Assembly: GCA_963981015.1 (NCBI GenBank)
Contig: CAXCCG010000017.1
Location: 1-35,891, forward strand
DNA length: 35,891 nucleotides
Direction: 5' to 3'
Source: Thiopontia sp013349825
GTDB taxonomy: Bacteria; Pseudomonadota; Gammaproteobacteria; GCF-002020875
Each line of letters opens with the position of its first letter. Position 1 is the stretch's first letter. The notes under the pieces were generated by a model. That model was not told where the DNA came from, searched no databases, and saw only the letters and a program-made list of their open reading frames with translations. Position numbers and translations under genes: made by a program. Below are positions 7,789 to 16,905 of this stretch, piece after piece.

Positions 7789-9356
7789 AGAATCACCACA
7801 AAGGTAGCCATAATCATCAGTAGTAGATATCGCGGCATACTCAATTGTTGTTCAACTTGAGTGATGGTAATTCCGGCTCTCTTGATCACCTCAATAAGCC
7901 CTTCACCCCCACCCTTCAGGATCAGGTGCTCTTCAATCCACACAAAAAGGTTGGCGACCCACTGTAGAATAACGCCAAAGAAGCCACTGCCGGGGGCGAC
8001 ACCGGTACTGGAGGATTGAATCTCACAACTCTGTTTTTCCCACGCCTCCAGAGAGGAGATGACATTGATTTCGTTGGTGGTGCCGATAATGGGCCGCACC
8101 ACATTGGTGTCAAATATGTGAATGTCACGTGATAGCCGTTGTGTGGGGCGCACCAGTAGCCAAAGACTCATCGGGTCAAGCCAGAAACGCTGCATGGCGG
8201 CAGCATAGAGTCTGTTGAAGGGGTGAATCCAGGGGGCCACCAATCGTGTGGGTTGATGCATCTGGTGCATGTAAGAGGGGGCATGAAGAAACTGCCAACT
8301 GCGCCAAGAGGCATGCAACAGCAGGTAGAGGGTGGCCAAATCATACCAGCCCGCTCCACAAGCGATAAACATTAAACCAACCTGGGTCAATGTGGAGAAG
8401 ATCAGTGCACTTTTTACATCGGTCTGTACCAGTCCGGAGAGGTAACCGTAGAGTGCTGTAGCGCCACCCACCACAATCAGCAGGATGGAGAGGGGGGCAG
8501 ACTGCTCCAGTAGCGGTTGCAGGCGAATCACCAGGTAGACCCCCGCGTGGACCATGACAGAACCGTAGAAGATAGCACTGGATGGGGTAGGCCCCTCCAG
8601 AGCGCGGGTAATCCAGGGTGAAAAAGGGACTTGAGCCGACTTCACAAAAGCGGCAAGCAGGAAAGCGGTTCCGATCAGCCCTAGGTGGAGTCCTCCCATC
8701 GGCCCTGCGGCCTGATGCAGGTCAGGCCATTCAATAGAGCCAGCCCACAGGGTTGAGAAGAAGATTGCGGTCAGCAGTCCGGCGTCACCCAAGCGGTTGG
8801 TGACTAGCGCATAGGTGGCATTTTTGGTAGCCACCTGACGCTGATAGTTGTAGGCAATCAGCAGATAGGAGCTGATTCCCGCTAGCTCCCAGCCTACAAA
8901 GAGAAGGCCTGGATTACCAGCAAGGACGATTAGTAACATTGCAGTGTTGAACAGGGAGAGCAGCATAAAGAAGCGTTGGTAGCCCGCTTCCCGGTGTAGG
9001 TAATTGATGGAGAAGCGCTGTGTGAACAAGGTGATGGTTGCTACCATTGTGCCCATCACCAGCCCCAGTCGATCCAGTGTAAAACTGAGGTTGATCTGGA
9101 AATCACCGCTCGTCAGCCAATGGGCTGTTACCACCTGGGTCTCAACACCACTGAGTAGCGCTTTGAGGTCAATGACCAGCATGCTCAGCAAGGAGAGGAG
9201 TGAGGCTGCAATGGTGACGCGTGATGTTTCACGCTCCCCCGCTTCGTTGCGGTTCCAGCCTACAATATAACCAATGGCGATCCAGCTGGCAGCAATCAGA
9301 GGAAAGAGTGGAGCCAGCCAGATCCACTGCTCCAGCGGATAAAGTTCAGCGCTCAT
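7785..9356 (-). CDS. dabB: NuoL/DabB-like proton-conducting subunit of the DAB carbon transporter
   Basis: A 523-residue membrane protein of the NuoL/DabB family, directly downstream of dabA with a 1-base TAATG overlap. It keeps Glu157 in VGWELAGISSYLL and Lys239 in AFVKSAQVPFSPW. The usual histidine of the HA motif after PTP-SA is a tyrosine (Tyr264 in SSAIFYGS). The C-terminal 150 residues are unlike a short DabB: a soluble linker is followed by an amphipathic helix and a last membrane segment ending LMIMATFVVIL, reminiscent of the NuoL distal helix. DabB energises DabA by ion flow in known systems. The symbol is given on family plus adjacency to dabA. Confidence 0.8.
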   Translation of the reverse strand: MSAELYPLEQWIWLAPLFPLIAASWIAIGYIVGWNRNEAGERETSRVTIAASLLSLLSMLVIDLKALLSGVETQVVTAHWLTSGDFQINLSFTLDRLGLVMGTMVATITLFTQRFSINYLHREAGYQRFFMLLSLFNTAMLLIVLAGNPGLLFVGWELAGISSYLLIAYNYQRQVATKNATYALVTNRLGDAGLLTAIFFSTLWAGSIEWPDLHQAAGPMGGLHLGLIGTAFLLAAFVKSAQVPFSPWITRALEGPTPSSAIFYGSVMVHAGVYLVIRLQPLLEQSAPLSILLIVVGGATALYGYLSGLVQTDVKSALIFSTLTQVGLMFIACGAGWYDLATLYLLLHASWRSWQFLHAPSYMHQMHQPTRLVAPWIHPFNRLYAAAMQRFWLDPMSLWLLVRPTQRLSRDIHIFDTNVVRPIIGTTNEINVISSLEAWEKQSCEIQSSSTGVAPGSGFFGVILQWVANLFVWIEEHLILKGGGEGLIEVIKRAGITITQVEQQLSMPRYLLLMIMATFVVIL

Positions 9357-12300
9357 TATTGAGAGACTCCTGCAGATGAGGCGGCAGAGGGGTCAATTCT
9401 ACTGGGTGAGAGAGGTTCAGTATGACCCATAAACCACTCAGAGGAGCGTGAGACCACAGGGAGGGATGCACGCTTTCCGCTCCATTCGACCCAGCCCAGA
9501 TCAGGTTCAAAGATGTGGATACTTTCGCTCTCTGGGTCTTTGGCACAGAGCAGAATCCAACCATTGCCAACCAACTCCTGGAGCGGGGGCTGACGCATGT
9601 AAATCTCGGTCAGTTGGTCAATTTTGGCCTCAACCAGTACCTGCAGACGCATTGCCTCATGAATTTCGATCATCTGTCGTGGAAGGCCGGTACGCAAGTC
9701 TGAACTGGCACCATCCATCACCCCGAACAGTCCGGAGACATTATGGGTTACTTTTGAACCACTGCCATATTGATCATTGTCGACCGTTGAGAAGTAGTAT
9801 TCGAGACTGATTCCGGCCCCTACCGGGCCATTGGCCAGCAGCAGACGCTCCAGTATCGAGCCATCCGGATCTGTCTGATAATCATAGGAGATCAAAAACA
9901 CGCGGCGGTCAAAAAAAGCACCCTGTGACACGGTGCGGCGTCCAATGATTGCGGCTGCATTGGTGGCATGTCCCAGTTCCGGGCGTGCCTGACTAAAATC
10001 GACAGCGCGCCCCTGAATATGCCGAAGTGAGGCCTTGGTGTCTGCTGTTTTAGGGGCTGAGGCGAGTCTGCGACAACGCTCTTGAGCGTGGAGTTCCACA
10101 GCCTCCGCCAATGTCTGCTGCAGACGGATGAGTGCGGGCTGCAGGGGTTCAGGTAGCTGTTCAATATCGTACCAGGTAAGAGACTCGTCACAGGTGTTGT
10201 GTTCCATGCCGAGGAACCAGCAGTCATCCGGGATTTCGACCCCCTTTTCTGCCAGTAAGATACGGATTTCAGGGCGATTGACAATGGAGGCAAAAATTCT
10301 AGCATTCGGACCGCTATGACGACCGCTACAGGCACCACAGTCATAGGCTGCAAGATGTGGGTTGTTCTGGCTGATAGAGCCATGTCCGGAGATCACTACC
10401 AGAGGGGCAAAACCGTGCAGCAAACCTGCATTTTGTAAAAACGGCAAGACCCGGTCTAGCTGCTCCTGATCGGTAAAGCCGAGTTGTCGCTGTTCAGGTG
10501 TTGGGTTTGTCGGTTTAGGGGCGGTGAGAGTGATTTCAGTCTCACGGCAATCCGGGTTGAATAGTTGCTGGAGCTGTCGGGTCAGTCGATTGGCCTGCAG
10601 CGGGGCAAATACCTTGGCACCCAGTAGCGCCAGTGCAGCGGGAGCCGCAGCAGCAATCCCTGCTGTAGCAGAGAGCAGATTACGTCGGGTTCCCTGATTG
10701 AGAATCGTCTCAAAGCGATTTTGCAGCTGTTGTTTCTGTTGATGTTGCTGGTGGGCCGTTTCACAGTGAGGCTGTGGATGCTCATGAATTTCATGGCTGG
10801 GGACCAGAACTACAGGGGTTAGCCCGGTTAGCTTCTGATCATCAACCCCTTGCCAGAAATGAGGTACCCCGAAATGGGCGGCTGCACCGAGCGTCTCAAT
10901 GGTGGGATCGAGCTCTTCCAGATGGCGGCGCAACCCTTCTTCACGGTCATCCATACAGAAGAGTAGTTGGGCGCTGGGGCGCTCTGTGACGGTGTTATCG
11001 CTATTTTTTACGTTGCGTTGACCCCATAAACCACGCTGGTGGTTCTCAACAACCGCATTGAGGAACGATTCGCGATAGTGGCGCTCATAGGCCTGTAGCC
11101 AGATCCAGCCACGTTGATCTTCGGTCAGCAAGGCAATGGTGTCGCAGATTGAGGTTAGCTCAGCGACATTGAGTTGCATGATCTCTGCACCAGTAAGGCC
11201 CAGATGTTGTGCAAGACGAAACAGCCGCCAGCCACTGCGGTAGACACTGAACCCCTCTTCCTGATCACTGTTGGCGCTCTGTTTCCAGGTCCAGATGATG
11301 TCTGCCAGCTCTTTCCACTGTTCGTATGCTTCATGAGAGACGGGTGCGTGTTCTACCAGTGACTGTGCATGAGTTACCAGATACTCCGGAAGCATCTCAT
11401 TAAAGAGGTGGTAGCGGACATAGAAGTCTGAGCTGCGTCGGTGAAAATACCAGCGCAGCAGGTCTAGATTGGCTTCAAGCTGCCACTCCTCACGACAGAC
11501 ACGTTGAGTAAACAGTCGCTCCATCACCAGACGAACCGCCAGATAGTCAACCATCTCGACCTTATGGGGTGTCAGCTCTTCATAACCAGGATGGAGGTGA
11601 CGCCAGAGAAACATTCCAGACCAGCCAGGGATCTCCAGTGCCAACTGCTCCAGATAGCGGATCCAGTGTGTCTGTTCAAGTCCCAGACGTCGTAACATGA
11701 CGATGATGGTGTCGAGAGGGTCATCGGGCAGGATTTCCAACTCATCACGCCACTCCGGCAGGTCATCAAAGACCCAGCCACTATCCAGCAGAGCGCTCTG
11801 ATACCAGACCTGATAAAAGCCCTGCTTTTGAGCGGTGCTATGCCATGCCGACATACCCTGATCCAGATAGTTGGCAATCTGTTGGCTGAGTAGTGGACGG
11901 ATATTATTGAGTACATCCCGGCCGGTCAATATTTTGATTAATCCACGCAGTGTCAGGTCCTGACCTACCCGTTCAACCAAGTCATTATAGAGACGAACGG
12001 ATGACTGTCGAGCCAGACTGTGAGAGCGTTCAGAGGAGTCTGTATTCTCTTTCTGCTGGTTAATCAGCTGTTCAGCCAGTTCAGGGGAGAGATCCAGCAG
12101 ATTTTCCGGGTGTACAGCGAGGTGGTGGAGGGACATCTTCTCCAGAATGGCACGCCATAACTCCTGGATGGCAGCCGCCTCATCACTGCTACCAAAATGG
12201 TCGAGCAGTTTCTTGCGTGTTGTTTCAGGAACATCGGACTGAAACTGGTTGAGTATACTGTTTTCCTCAATCTCCCAGGCCAGTTTACAGGCGGTGATTG

Positions 12301-12697
12301 GTTTCAGCGGGTGTATCAGTGCCTGTATCAGTACCTCTTTTTGGGTATAAGGGGTATCGCCAATCTGGAATAACAGACGATCTGGCTCCAGCTCCGGGTT
12401 GCTACGGTTGGACTGCTCCAATGCTGCTTCAAGATCGCTTAAATCAATTCGCCCCTGTTGGAAATAAGCACGGTACTGTTCATCGGTTTCATAACCACGG
12501 GCACCGGTACGTTCGCGAGAAGTTTTGAGTGCCTCTGTAAAGTGGAGGTGCTGATAGCCGTGCAGCGTGTTGTGGTGTACAAAGTCCTTGATCGGTGCCT
12601 GACCGGGAAGGATGTGCTCAAGATGAGGAATGGCATCCAGGATCGCCTGCTTCATCTCCTGATTACTTTTCGCTGTTGAGGACTTGTGTTGGCTCAT
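9356..12697 (-). CDS. dabA: DabA (DUF2309) inorganic-carbon transporter subunit
   Basis: A 1113-residue soluble or peripheral protein of the DUF2309/DabA family. The beta-carbonic-anhydrase-like zinc site is visible as Cys581 and Asp583 in LLFCMDDREE, His772 in SGHGSISQNNP and Cys787 in YDCGACSGRHSG. A hydrophobic stretch rich in Ala and Leu (about 675-700) may contact the membrane partner. The N-terminus has the family's DFVHHNTLHGYQH motif (about 38-50). In characterised DAB systems DabA converts CO2 to bicarbonate one-way, driven by DabB. It overlaps the upstream NuoM-like gene by 4 bases and dabB by 1 base. The length is greater than the roughly 800 residues of short DabA forms, placing it with longer members. 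Confidence 0.92.
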   Translation of the reverse strand: MSQHKSSTAKSNQEMKQAILDAIPHLEHILPGQAPIKDFVHHNTLHGYQHLHFTEALKTSRERTGARGYETDEQYRAYFQQGRIDLSDLEAALEQSNRSNPELEPDRLLFQIGDTPYTQKEVLIQALIHPLKPITACKLAWEIEENSILNQFQSDVPETTRKKLLDHFGSSDEAAAIQELWRAILEKMSLHHLAVHPENLLDLSPELAEQLINQQKENTDSSERSHSLARQSSVRLYNDLVERVGQDLTLRGLIKILTGRDVLNNIRPLLSQQIANYLDQGMSAWHSTAQKQGFYQVWYQSALLDSGWVFDDLPEWRDELEILPDDPLDTIIVMLRRLGLEQTHWIRYLEQLALEIPGWSGMFLWRHLHPGYEELTPHKVEMVDYLAVRLVMERLFTQRVCREEWQLEANLDLLRWYFHRRSSDFYVRYHLFNEMLPEYLVTHAQSLVEHAPVSHEAYEQWKELADIIWTWKQSANSDQEEGFSVYRSGWRLFRLAQHLGLTGAEIMQLNVAELTSICDTIALLTEDQRGWIWLQAYERHYRESFLNAVVENHQRGLWGQRNVKNSDNTVTERPSAQLLFCMDDREEGLRRHLEELDPTIETLGAAAHFGVPHFWQGVDDQKLTGLTPVVLVPSHEIHEHPQPHCETAHQQHQQKQQLQNRFETILNQGTRRNLLSATAGIAAAAPAALALLGAKVFAPLQANRLTRQLQQLFNPDCRETEITLTAPKPTNPTPEQRQLGFTDQEQLDRVLPFLQNAGLLHGFAPLVVISGHGSISQNNPHLAAYDCGACSGRHSGPNARIFASIVNRPEIRILLAEKGVEIPDDCWFLGMEHNTCDESLTWYDIEQLPEPLQPALIRLQQTLAEAVELHAQERCRRLASAPKTADTKASLRHIQGRAVDFSQARPELGHATNAAAIIGRRTVSQGAFFDRRVFLISYDYQTDPDGSILERLLLANGPVGAGISLEYYFSTVDNDQYGSGSKVTHNVSGLFGVMDGASSDLRTGLPRQMIEIHEAMRLQVLVEAKIDQLTEIYMRQPPLQELVGNGWILLCAKDPESESIHIFEPDLGWVEWSGKRASLPVVSRSSEWFMGHTEPLSPSRIDPSAASSAGVSQ

Positions 12698-14181
12698 TTT
12701 GAACCCACCTCAGAGATAGAAATCAATACGCTTGTTGCCGGTACCACCCCCTCTATTGAGCGGTCCATCATCTGTAGCGCTGAGGCGGGAAAGAACCCCA
12801 GCCAGAGTATTAGCAGGGCCAGTAGTGCAGCGGCACTGGATTCACCTCGGCTCAAGTCAGCCACTTGTGCCATGCGGCTGCTTGAGGGGCCGGTGAAGAG
12901 TACGCTGATGGTTCGTATGGCATAGGATGCGCTGATCATCACCCCGAGGCTGAGCAGAACGGTGATCCAGCCCCAGCGTTCAAAACCGCCCACAATGGCA
13001 TGGAATTCAGCAATAAAACCGGCAGTTCCCGGTATGCCAATCGCACTGAATAGAGCTATCGTGGTAAACAAGGTAAAGCGGGGGGCATGGTCAATCAGTG
13101 AACGGTAGTCATTGATATTACGTGTATGTGTGCGCTGGTAGAGTAGCCCAATCAGCAGGAAGAGGGCACCGGCAACCAGTCCGTGTGCAACCATCTGAAA
13201 CAGTGCACCGGTCAGACCAGCGATATTCATGGTACTGATGCCAAACAGCACTACGCCCATATGGCTGACGGAGGAGTAGGCCACCATTGCCTTGAGGTCG
13301 CTCTGACGCCAGGCCAGCAGTCCACCATAAATTAACCCAAACAGTGCCAACCCCATCAGTAGGGGCTGGAGCTCAGCAATAGCGTTGGGGAGAATGGAGG
13401 CAGCACGGATCAATCCATAGGCACCCATCTTTAATAGAATCCCGGAGAGCAGAATACTGATGGGGGCAGGTGCCTCAACGTGTGCCAGCGGAAGCCAGCC
13501 ATGGAGAGGAAAGATCGGCATCTTCACCCCGAAGCCAACCAGGAACCCAAGAAAGAGGAAGAGCTGAGTCGAGGGGGGGAGGGTTCGAGCCGTTTCTGCC
13601 ATTGCGACCATGGAGAATGAGTGGTCTGGCATTGCATCAAACAGCACCAGCAGACTGATCAAAATAAAGACTGAGCCACCCATGGTATAGAGGACAAAGT
13701 TCAGTGCTGCCATACTGCGACGTTGACCTCCCCAACGGTCAATCAAAAAGAAGAGAGGAATGAGGGTTAGCTCCCAGAAGACATAGAAGAGCGCCCAGTC
13801 CTGAGCAATGAAAACACCGATCATGGCAGACTCAAGAAACAGGATCAGTGCATAGTAGCTCTGTGCCCGTTCTTGAATGGCAGTTGAGGCGAGTATTGCG
13901 ACAAATACGAGTAGTGCAGCAAGCAGTACCATTGGCAGTGAAATTCCATCAACACCAACGGCATATGAGGTACCCATTCGGGCGTTCCAGACCACGGATT
14001 CAAAAAATTGCAGTGCGCTGCTGTCATGGTTAAATTGCAGCAGAATATAGAGTGCAATCAGTAGCGTGAGGCCAGAGAAAAAGAGTGCTGCATAGCGCTG
14101 CCGTTGGGGTTTACCTCGTTGTACCAGAATCCACCCTGCACCAATTATTGGTGTTAGCAGAAGTAGGGTCAGAAGAGGCAT
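12694..14181 (-). CDS. NuoM-like proton-conducting subunit, first gene of the DAB operon
   Basis: A 495-residue polytopic protein, the most canonical NuoM homologue of the operon. It has Glu137 in YVFWELTLIPLFFL, Lys220 in GFGVKMPIFPLHGWLP, Lys251 in ILLKMGAYGLIR and Glu391 in TAGFIAEF. Its start is the usual short MPLLTL leader into the first membrane helix; no strong ribosome site or promoter was found in the 154 bases upstream. It overlaps dabA by 4 bases, so antiporter and DabA synthesis are probably coupled. It could be mistaken for respiratory nuoM, but no nuo neighbours are present. Confidence 0.85.
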   Translation of the reverse strand: MPLLTLLLLTPIIGAGWILVQRGKPQRQRYAALFFSGLTLLIALYILLQFNHDSSALQFFESVVWNARMGTSYAVGVDGISLPMVLLAALLVFVAILASTAIQERAQSYYALILFLESAMIGVFIAQDWALFYVFWELTLIPLFFLIDRWGGQRRSMAALNFVLYTMGGSVFILISLLVLFDAMPDHSFSMVAMAETARTLPPSTQLFLFLGFLVGFGVKMPIFPLHGWLPLAHVEAPAPISILLSGILLKMGAYGLIRAASILPNAIAELQPLLMGLALFGLIYGGLLAWRQSDLKAMVAYSSVSHMGVVLFGISTMNIAGLTGALFQMVAHGLVAGALFLLIGLLYQRTHTRNINDYRSLIDHAPRFTLFTTIALFSAIGIPGTAGFIAEFHAIVGGFERWGWITVLLSLGVMISASYAIRTISVLFTGPSSSRMAQVADLSRGESSAAALLALLILWLGFFPASALQMMDRSIEGVVPATSVLISISEVGSK

Positions 14182-14335
14182 GGCAGATAAGAGTTGTTCA
14201 GTAGGTATCAGAAACTGGGGGCAATAAAGCGCGCTATATTAGCATGGCCGAATGTTGATTGCATGTTCTAATCATGAGAGATCAGAGACTGTTCGCTATT
14301 AAGGGGCCTCTCTGGGCTGTTTTGTTTTCGCTGTA

Positions 14336-15280
14336 TTACCACTGTTTCCTTACCAGCGGCTTCACGACCTCTCTATTGGCATGGCTGACGACACCGCCAA
14401 TCAGGTTTTCGATAGAACCTTGTAGTCTCTTTTCAAGTTGATGGTCGTGTTGGCTGTTTCCATTGGGGTAGAGAGTTGAGTTGACCGGGAAAGAGTAGAG
14501 CACGTTGGAGAATCCGCTGGGCTGGTTGATGAACCGTAAATGGACCGGATAGCGCAATTGCTTGTTCATCAAGTGATAACGATAACCACTGTTTGTATCC
14601 GAGCGTTTTCCCGCATGGTTAAAGCGCTCTAAAATCTCTTTTTTACTGTTTGATGAGTAGGCCAGCACCCATACGGTCTCTTTGTGTCGAATTTTTGGGC
14701 TAATTTTATGGATGGTCTTTTCAATATCTGCAGCGAGTTGATCCAGAGTATCGAGAGGGTCAAGCTGAATCCAGTCAGGTCCGATGTCCTTTTTGACAAT
14801 GAGAGGAGAGGTCGGGATCACCTGAATGGTGACCAGGCTATTGGGAATGGGGGAGTGTTTACGGTCAGAATAGGTGAGTTTGAATCTATATTGAGCGTTT
14901 ACTGTTGTGAAGAAGGATTGTCGGGCACTGCTTTTTGCCTGTTGCCCGGTACGGTATTCAATGTTGAATGCAAAAGGGTCCCCGCTGACGGGGGTGGCCT
15001 TAACTCCCTCCATCCAGCGGCTAAGCCGGTCTCTTTGAGTTATTGTTCGATAAGGGCCATACTGGCTCAGTTTCTGAAACTGCTCCAGAAAGGTCGCTCT
15101 GAATCTCTGCAGGAACACTATCTCAGTCTCCTCAGTCACCGCGTATTGCAGCTGTGGATCAATAGAGGATTGAAGTAGAGAGGCATCCTGATCTCTGAGG
15201 GCAAATTTACCATCCAGTAGTCCACAACCGGTGAGTAGTTGTATAGCGAAGCTGGCAACAAGAAGCTGAAAAAGACGCAT
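14336..15280 (-). CDS. Lipoprotein of unknown function
   Basis: A 314-residue protein with a lipoprotein signal: MRLFQLLVASF then LLTGC, so Cys19 would be lipidated. The mature part has no recognised domain. It is a mixed alpha/beta sequence with a tyrosine-rich middle and basic C-terminus. AGGGA is suitably placed upstream of ATG 15280. It lies between the NhaD gene, from which a strong terminator separates it, and the DAB operon, 154 bases further on. Cotranscription with the DAB operon cannot be excluded because no terminator was found in that gap. The residue after Cys is Gly, which normally permits outer-membrane sorting. Confidence 0.6.
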   Translation of the reverse strand: MRLFQLLVASFAIQLLTGCGLLDGKFALRDQDASLLQSSIDPQLQYAVTEETEIVFLQRFRATFLEQFQKLSQYGPYRTITQRDRLSRWMEGVKATPVSGDPFAFNIEYRTGQQAKSSARQSFFTTVNAQYRFKLTYSDRKHSPIPNSLVTIQVIPTSPLIVKKDIGPDWIQLDPLDTLDQLAADIEKTIHKISPKIRHKETVWVLAYSSNSKKEILERFNHAGKRSDTNSGYRYHLMNKQLRYPVHLRFINQPSGFSNVLYSFPVNSTLYPNGNSQHDHQLEKRLQGSIENLIGGVVSHANREVVKPLVRKQW

Positions 15281-15323
15281 CGTTAATCCCTGAGAAAAAT
15301 GAAATGTTGTGATTGTAGAATAA

Positions 15324-15355
15324 AAAAGGCCTCTGAGAGCAGAGGCCTTTTATTT
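15324..15355 (-). terminator. Bidirectional intrinsic terminator after the NhaD gene
   Basis: AAAAGGCCTCTG (15324-15335) pairs with CAGAGGCCTTTT (15340-15351) across a 4-base loop. T-rich tracts occur on both strands, so it can stop transcription either way. On the minus strand it follows the NhaD stop at 15374 and separates that gene from the lipoprotein gene. Confidence 0.9.
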
Positions 15356-15373
15356 TACAAAGCAAAGACGAGT

Positions 15374-16801
15374 CTATTGGGTGGTCAGTGGTATCGAGAA
15401 ATAGTGTTCATTCACGATCATATGGACCCAAATACTGGCGGCATAACCCAGTGCAATCACCGGTGTCCAGCGCAGATGACCACCAAAGGTGTACTTGCCT
15501 CGGGCCTGTCCCATCAGTGCAACACCAGCAGCAGAGCCAATAGAGAGCATGCTGCCGCCGACACCAGCCGTCAGCGTGACCAATAGCCACTGTCCGGTTG
15601 ACATGTCAGGCATCATCGTGAGTACTGCAAACATGACCGGGATGTTATCAACAATTGCTGAAAGTACACCTACCATAATATTGGCATTGGTTGCACCCCA
15701 GTCGGTATACATGATCTCAGAGGCGAGCGAGAGATAGCCGATAAAGCCAAGACCGCCTACTGCCAGTACAACACCGTAGAAGAAGAGCAGGGTATCCCAC
15801 TCTGCACGGGCCACCTTGTTGAAGATATCGAATGGCAGTGCCGGGTCCATACGGTCAGCATGTTCACCACTATCTGCCACATCAACATCATGGGTCTTCT
15901 TGAGGTAGAAGCCGAAGAACTGTAGATAGGCCAAACCTGTCATCATGCCAATTACCGGTGGCAGGTGGAAGAAGTTGTGGTAGCTCACTGCAGTAGCAAT
16001 GGTTGCCAGGAACAGCACAATAATTCGTTTAGCACCGCGCTTCATCACCACCACTTCATCGCTTGCGGTTGGCTGCTCATTGGGGATGGAGAAGTGCATG
16101 ATCGTTGCCGGGACAATAAAGTTGACTACCGATGGGATGAACAGGGCAAAGAAGGTGCCGAAATCAACAATCCCTTTCTGCCAGACCATCAGGGTGGTGA
16201 TGTCACCAAATGGACTAAATGCCCCACCTGCATTGGCAGCAACTACGATATTAATACAGGCCATCAGTACAAACTTACTATTATCACCCCCAACGGCAAG
16301 CACTACAGCACACATCAGTAGTGCAGTTGTGAGGTTGTCGGCAATGGGTGAGATAAAGAATGCGAGGATGCCGGTCATCCAGAACAGTTTGCGGAAGCCG
16401 AACCCTTTGGCAATCAGCCAGGAGCGTAAGGTATCAAATACTCGGCGCTCCTCCATGGCGTTGATGTAGGTCATGGCAACCAGAAGGAAGAGCATCAACT
16501 CTGAAAATTCCAGGAAATTATGACGAACCGCGACTTCTGCCGCATGAGGCATTCCGTGTGTGGCGTAGACCGCAGCAATCATTGCCCAGATTACACCGGC
16601 GGCCAATAGTACGGGCTTCGATTTACGTAGATGGGTTACTTCCTCAGCCATTACCAGCACATAGGCCAGTGAAAAGATGATGATGGAGAGGATGCCTACA
16701 GTTTCAGTTGTCAGATCGAGTGTTTCACCACCCGCAGCACCAGAGGCCCAGCTCAGAGTAGGAAATAGCAGTGTTGCTAGAGAGAGGAATAGCGTTTTCA
16801 T
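15374..16801 (-). CDS. nhaD: NhaD-family Na+/H+ antiporter
   Basis: A 475-residue inner-membrane protein with a cleavable-type N-terminal signal (MKTLFLSLATLLFPTLSWASG) followed by 11-12 hydrophobic segments, as in NhaD proteins. Characteristic segments are SPIADNLTTALLM (about 151-163), VAANAGGAFSPFGDITTLMVW (about 188-208) and SAIVDNIPVMFAVLTMMP (about 382-399), with conserved acidic residues inside the membrane. NhaD exports Na+ in exchange for H+ and is common in marine and alkaliphilic bacteria and in algae. Near the DAB operon it could set the sodium or proton gradient used for carbon uptake, which is inference. It appears to be its own transcription unit, ending at the terminator 15324-15355. 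Confidence 0.9.
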   Translation of the reverse strand: MKTLFLSLATLLFPTLSWASGAAGGETLDLTTETVGILSIIIFSLAYVLVMAEEVTHLRKSKPVLLAAGVIWAMIAAVYATHGMPHAAEVAVRHNFLEFSELMLFLLVAMTYINAMEERRVFDTLRSWLIAKGFGFRKLFWMTGILAFFISPIADNLTTALLMCAVVLAVGGDNSKFVLMACINIVVAANAGGAFSPFGDITTLMVWQKGIVDFGTFFALFIPSVVNFIVPATIMHFSIPNEQPTASDEVVVMKRGAKRIIVLFLATIATAVSYHNFFHLPPVIGMMTGLAYLQFFGFYLKKTHDVDVADSGEHADRMDPALPFDIFNKVARAEWDTLLFFYGVVLAVGGLGFIGYLSLASEIMYTDWGATNANIMVGVLSAIVDNIPVMFAVLTMMPDMSTGQWLLVTLTAGVGGSMLSIGSAAGVALMGQARGKYTFGGHLRWTPVIALGYAASIWVHMIVNEHYFSIPLTTQ

Positions 16802-16845
16802 AGTTTTCTGTTCTCGTTATTATAAATGTCTATAAAATTGCATGG

Positions 16846-16863
16846 CACACAGGCAACTGTGTG
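16846..16863 (-). terminator. Hairpin between the RND operon and nhaD
   Basis: CACACAG (16846-16852) and CTGTGTG (16857-16863) form a 7-bp stem with a GCAA tetraloop. On the minus strand it lies 43 bases after the RND permease stop and 45 bases before the nhaD start. There is no immediate T run. It could be a weak terminator of the RND operon or part of the nhaD leader. Confidence 0.4.
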
Positions 16864-16905
16864 TTGTAATCAAGTATATCCTTAATCGAACTAAAAATTC
16901 AAAAC

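Noticed and set aside
4700..14181. Respiratory complex I (nuo) operon
   Set aside because: Only NuoL/NuoM-type subunits are present, together with DabA. No NuoA-K, NuoN or hydrophilic nuo genes are found.
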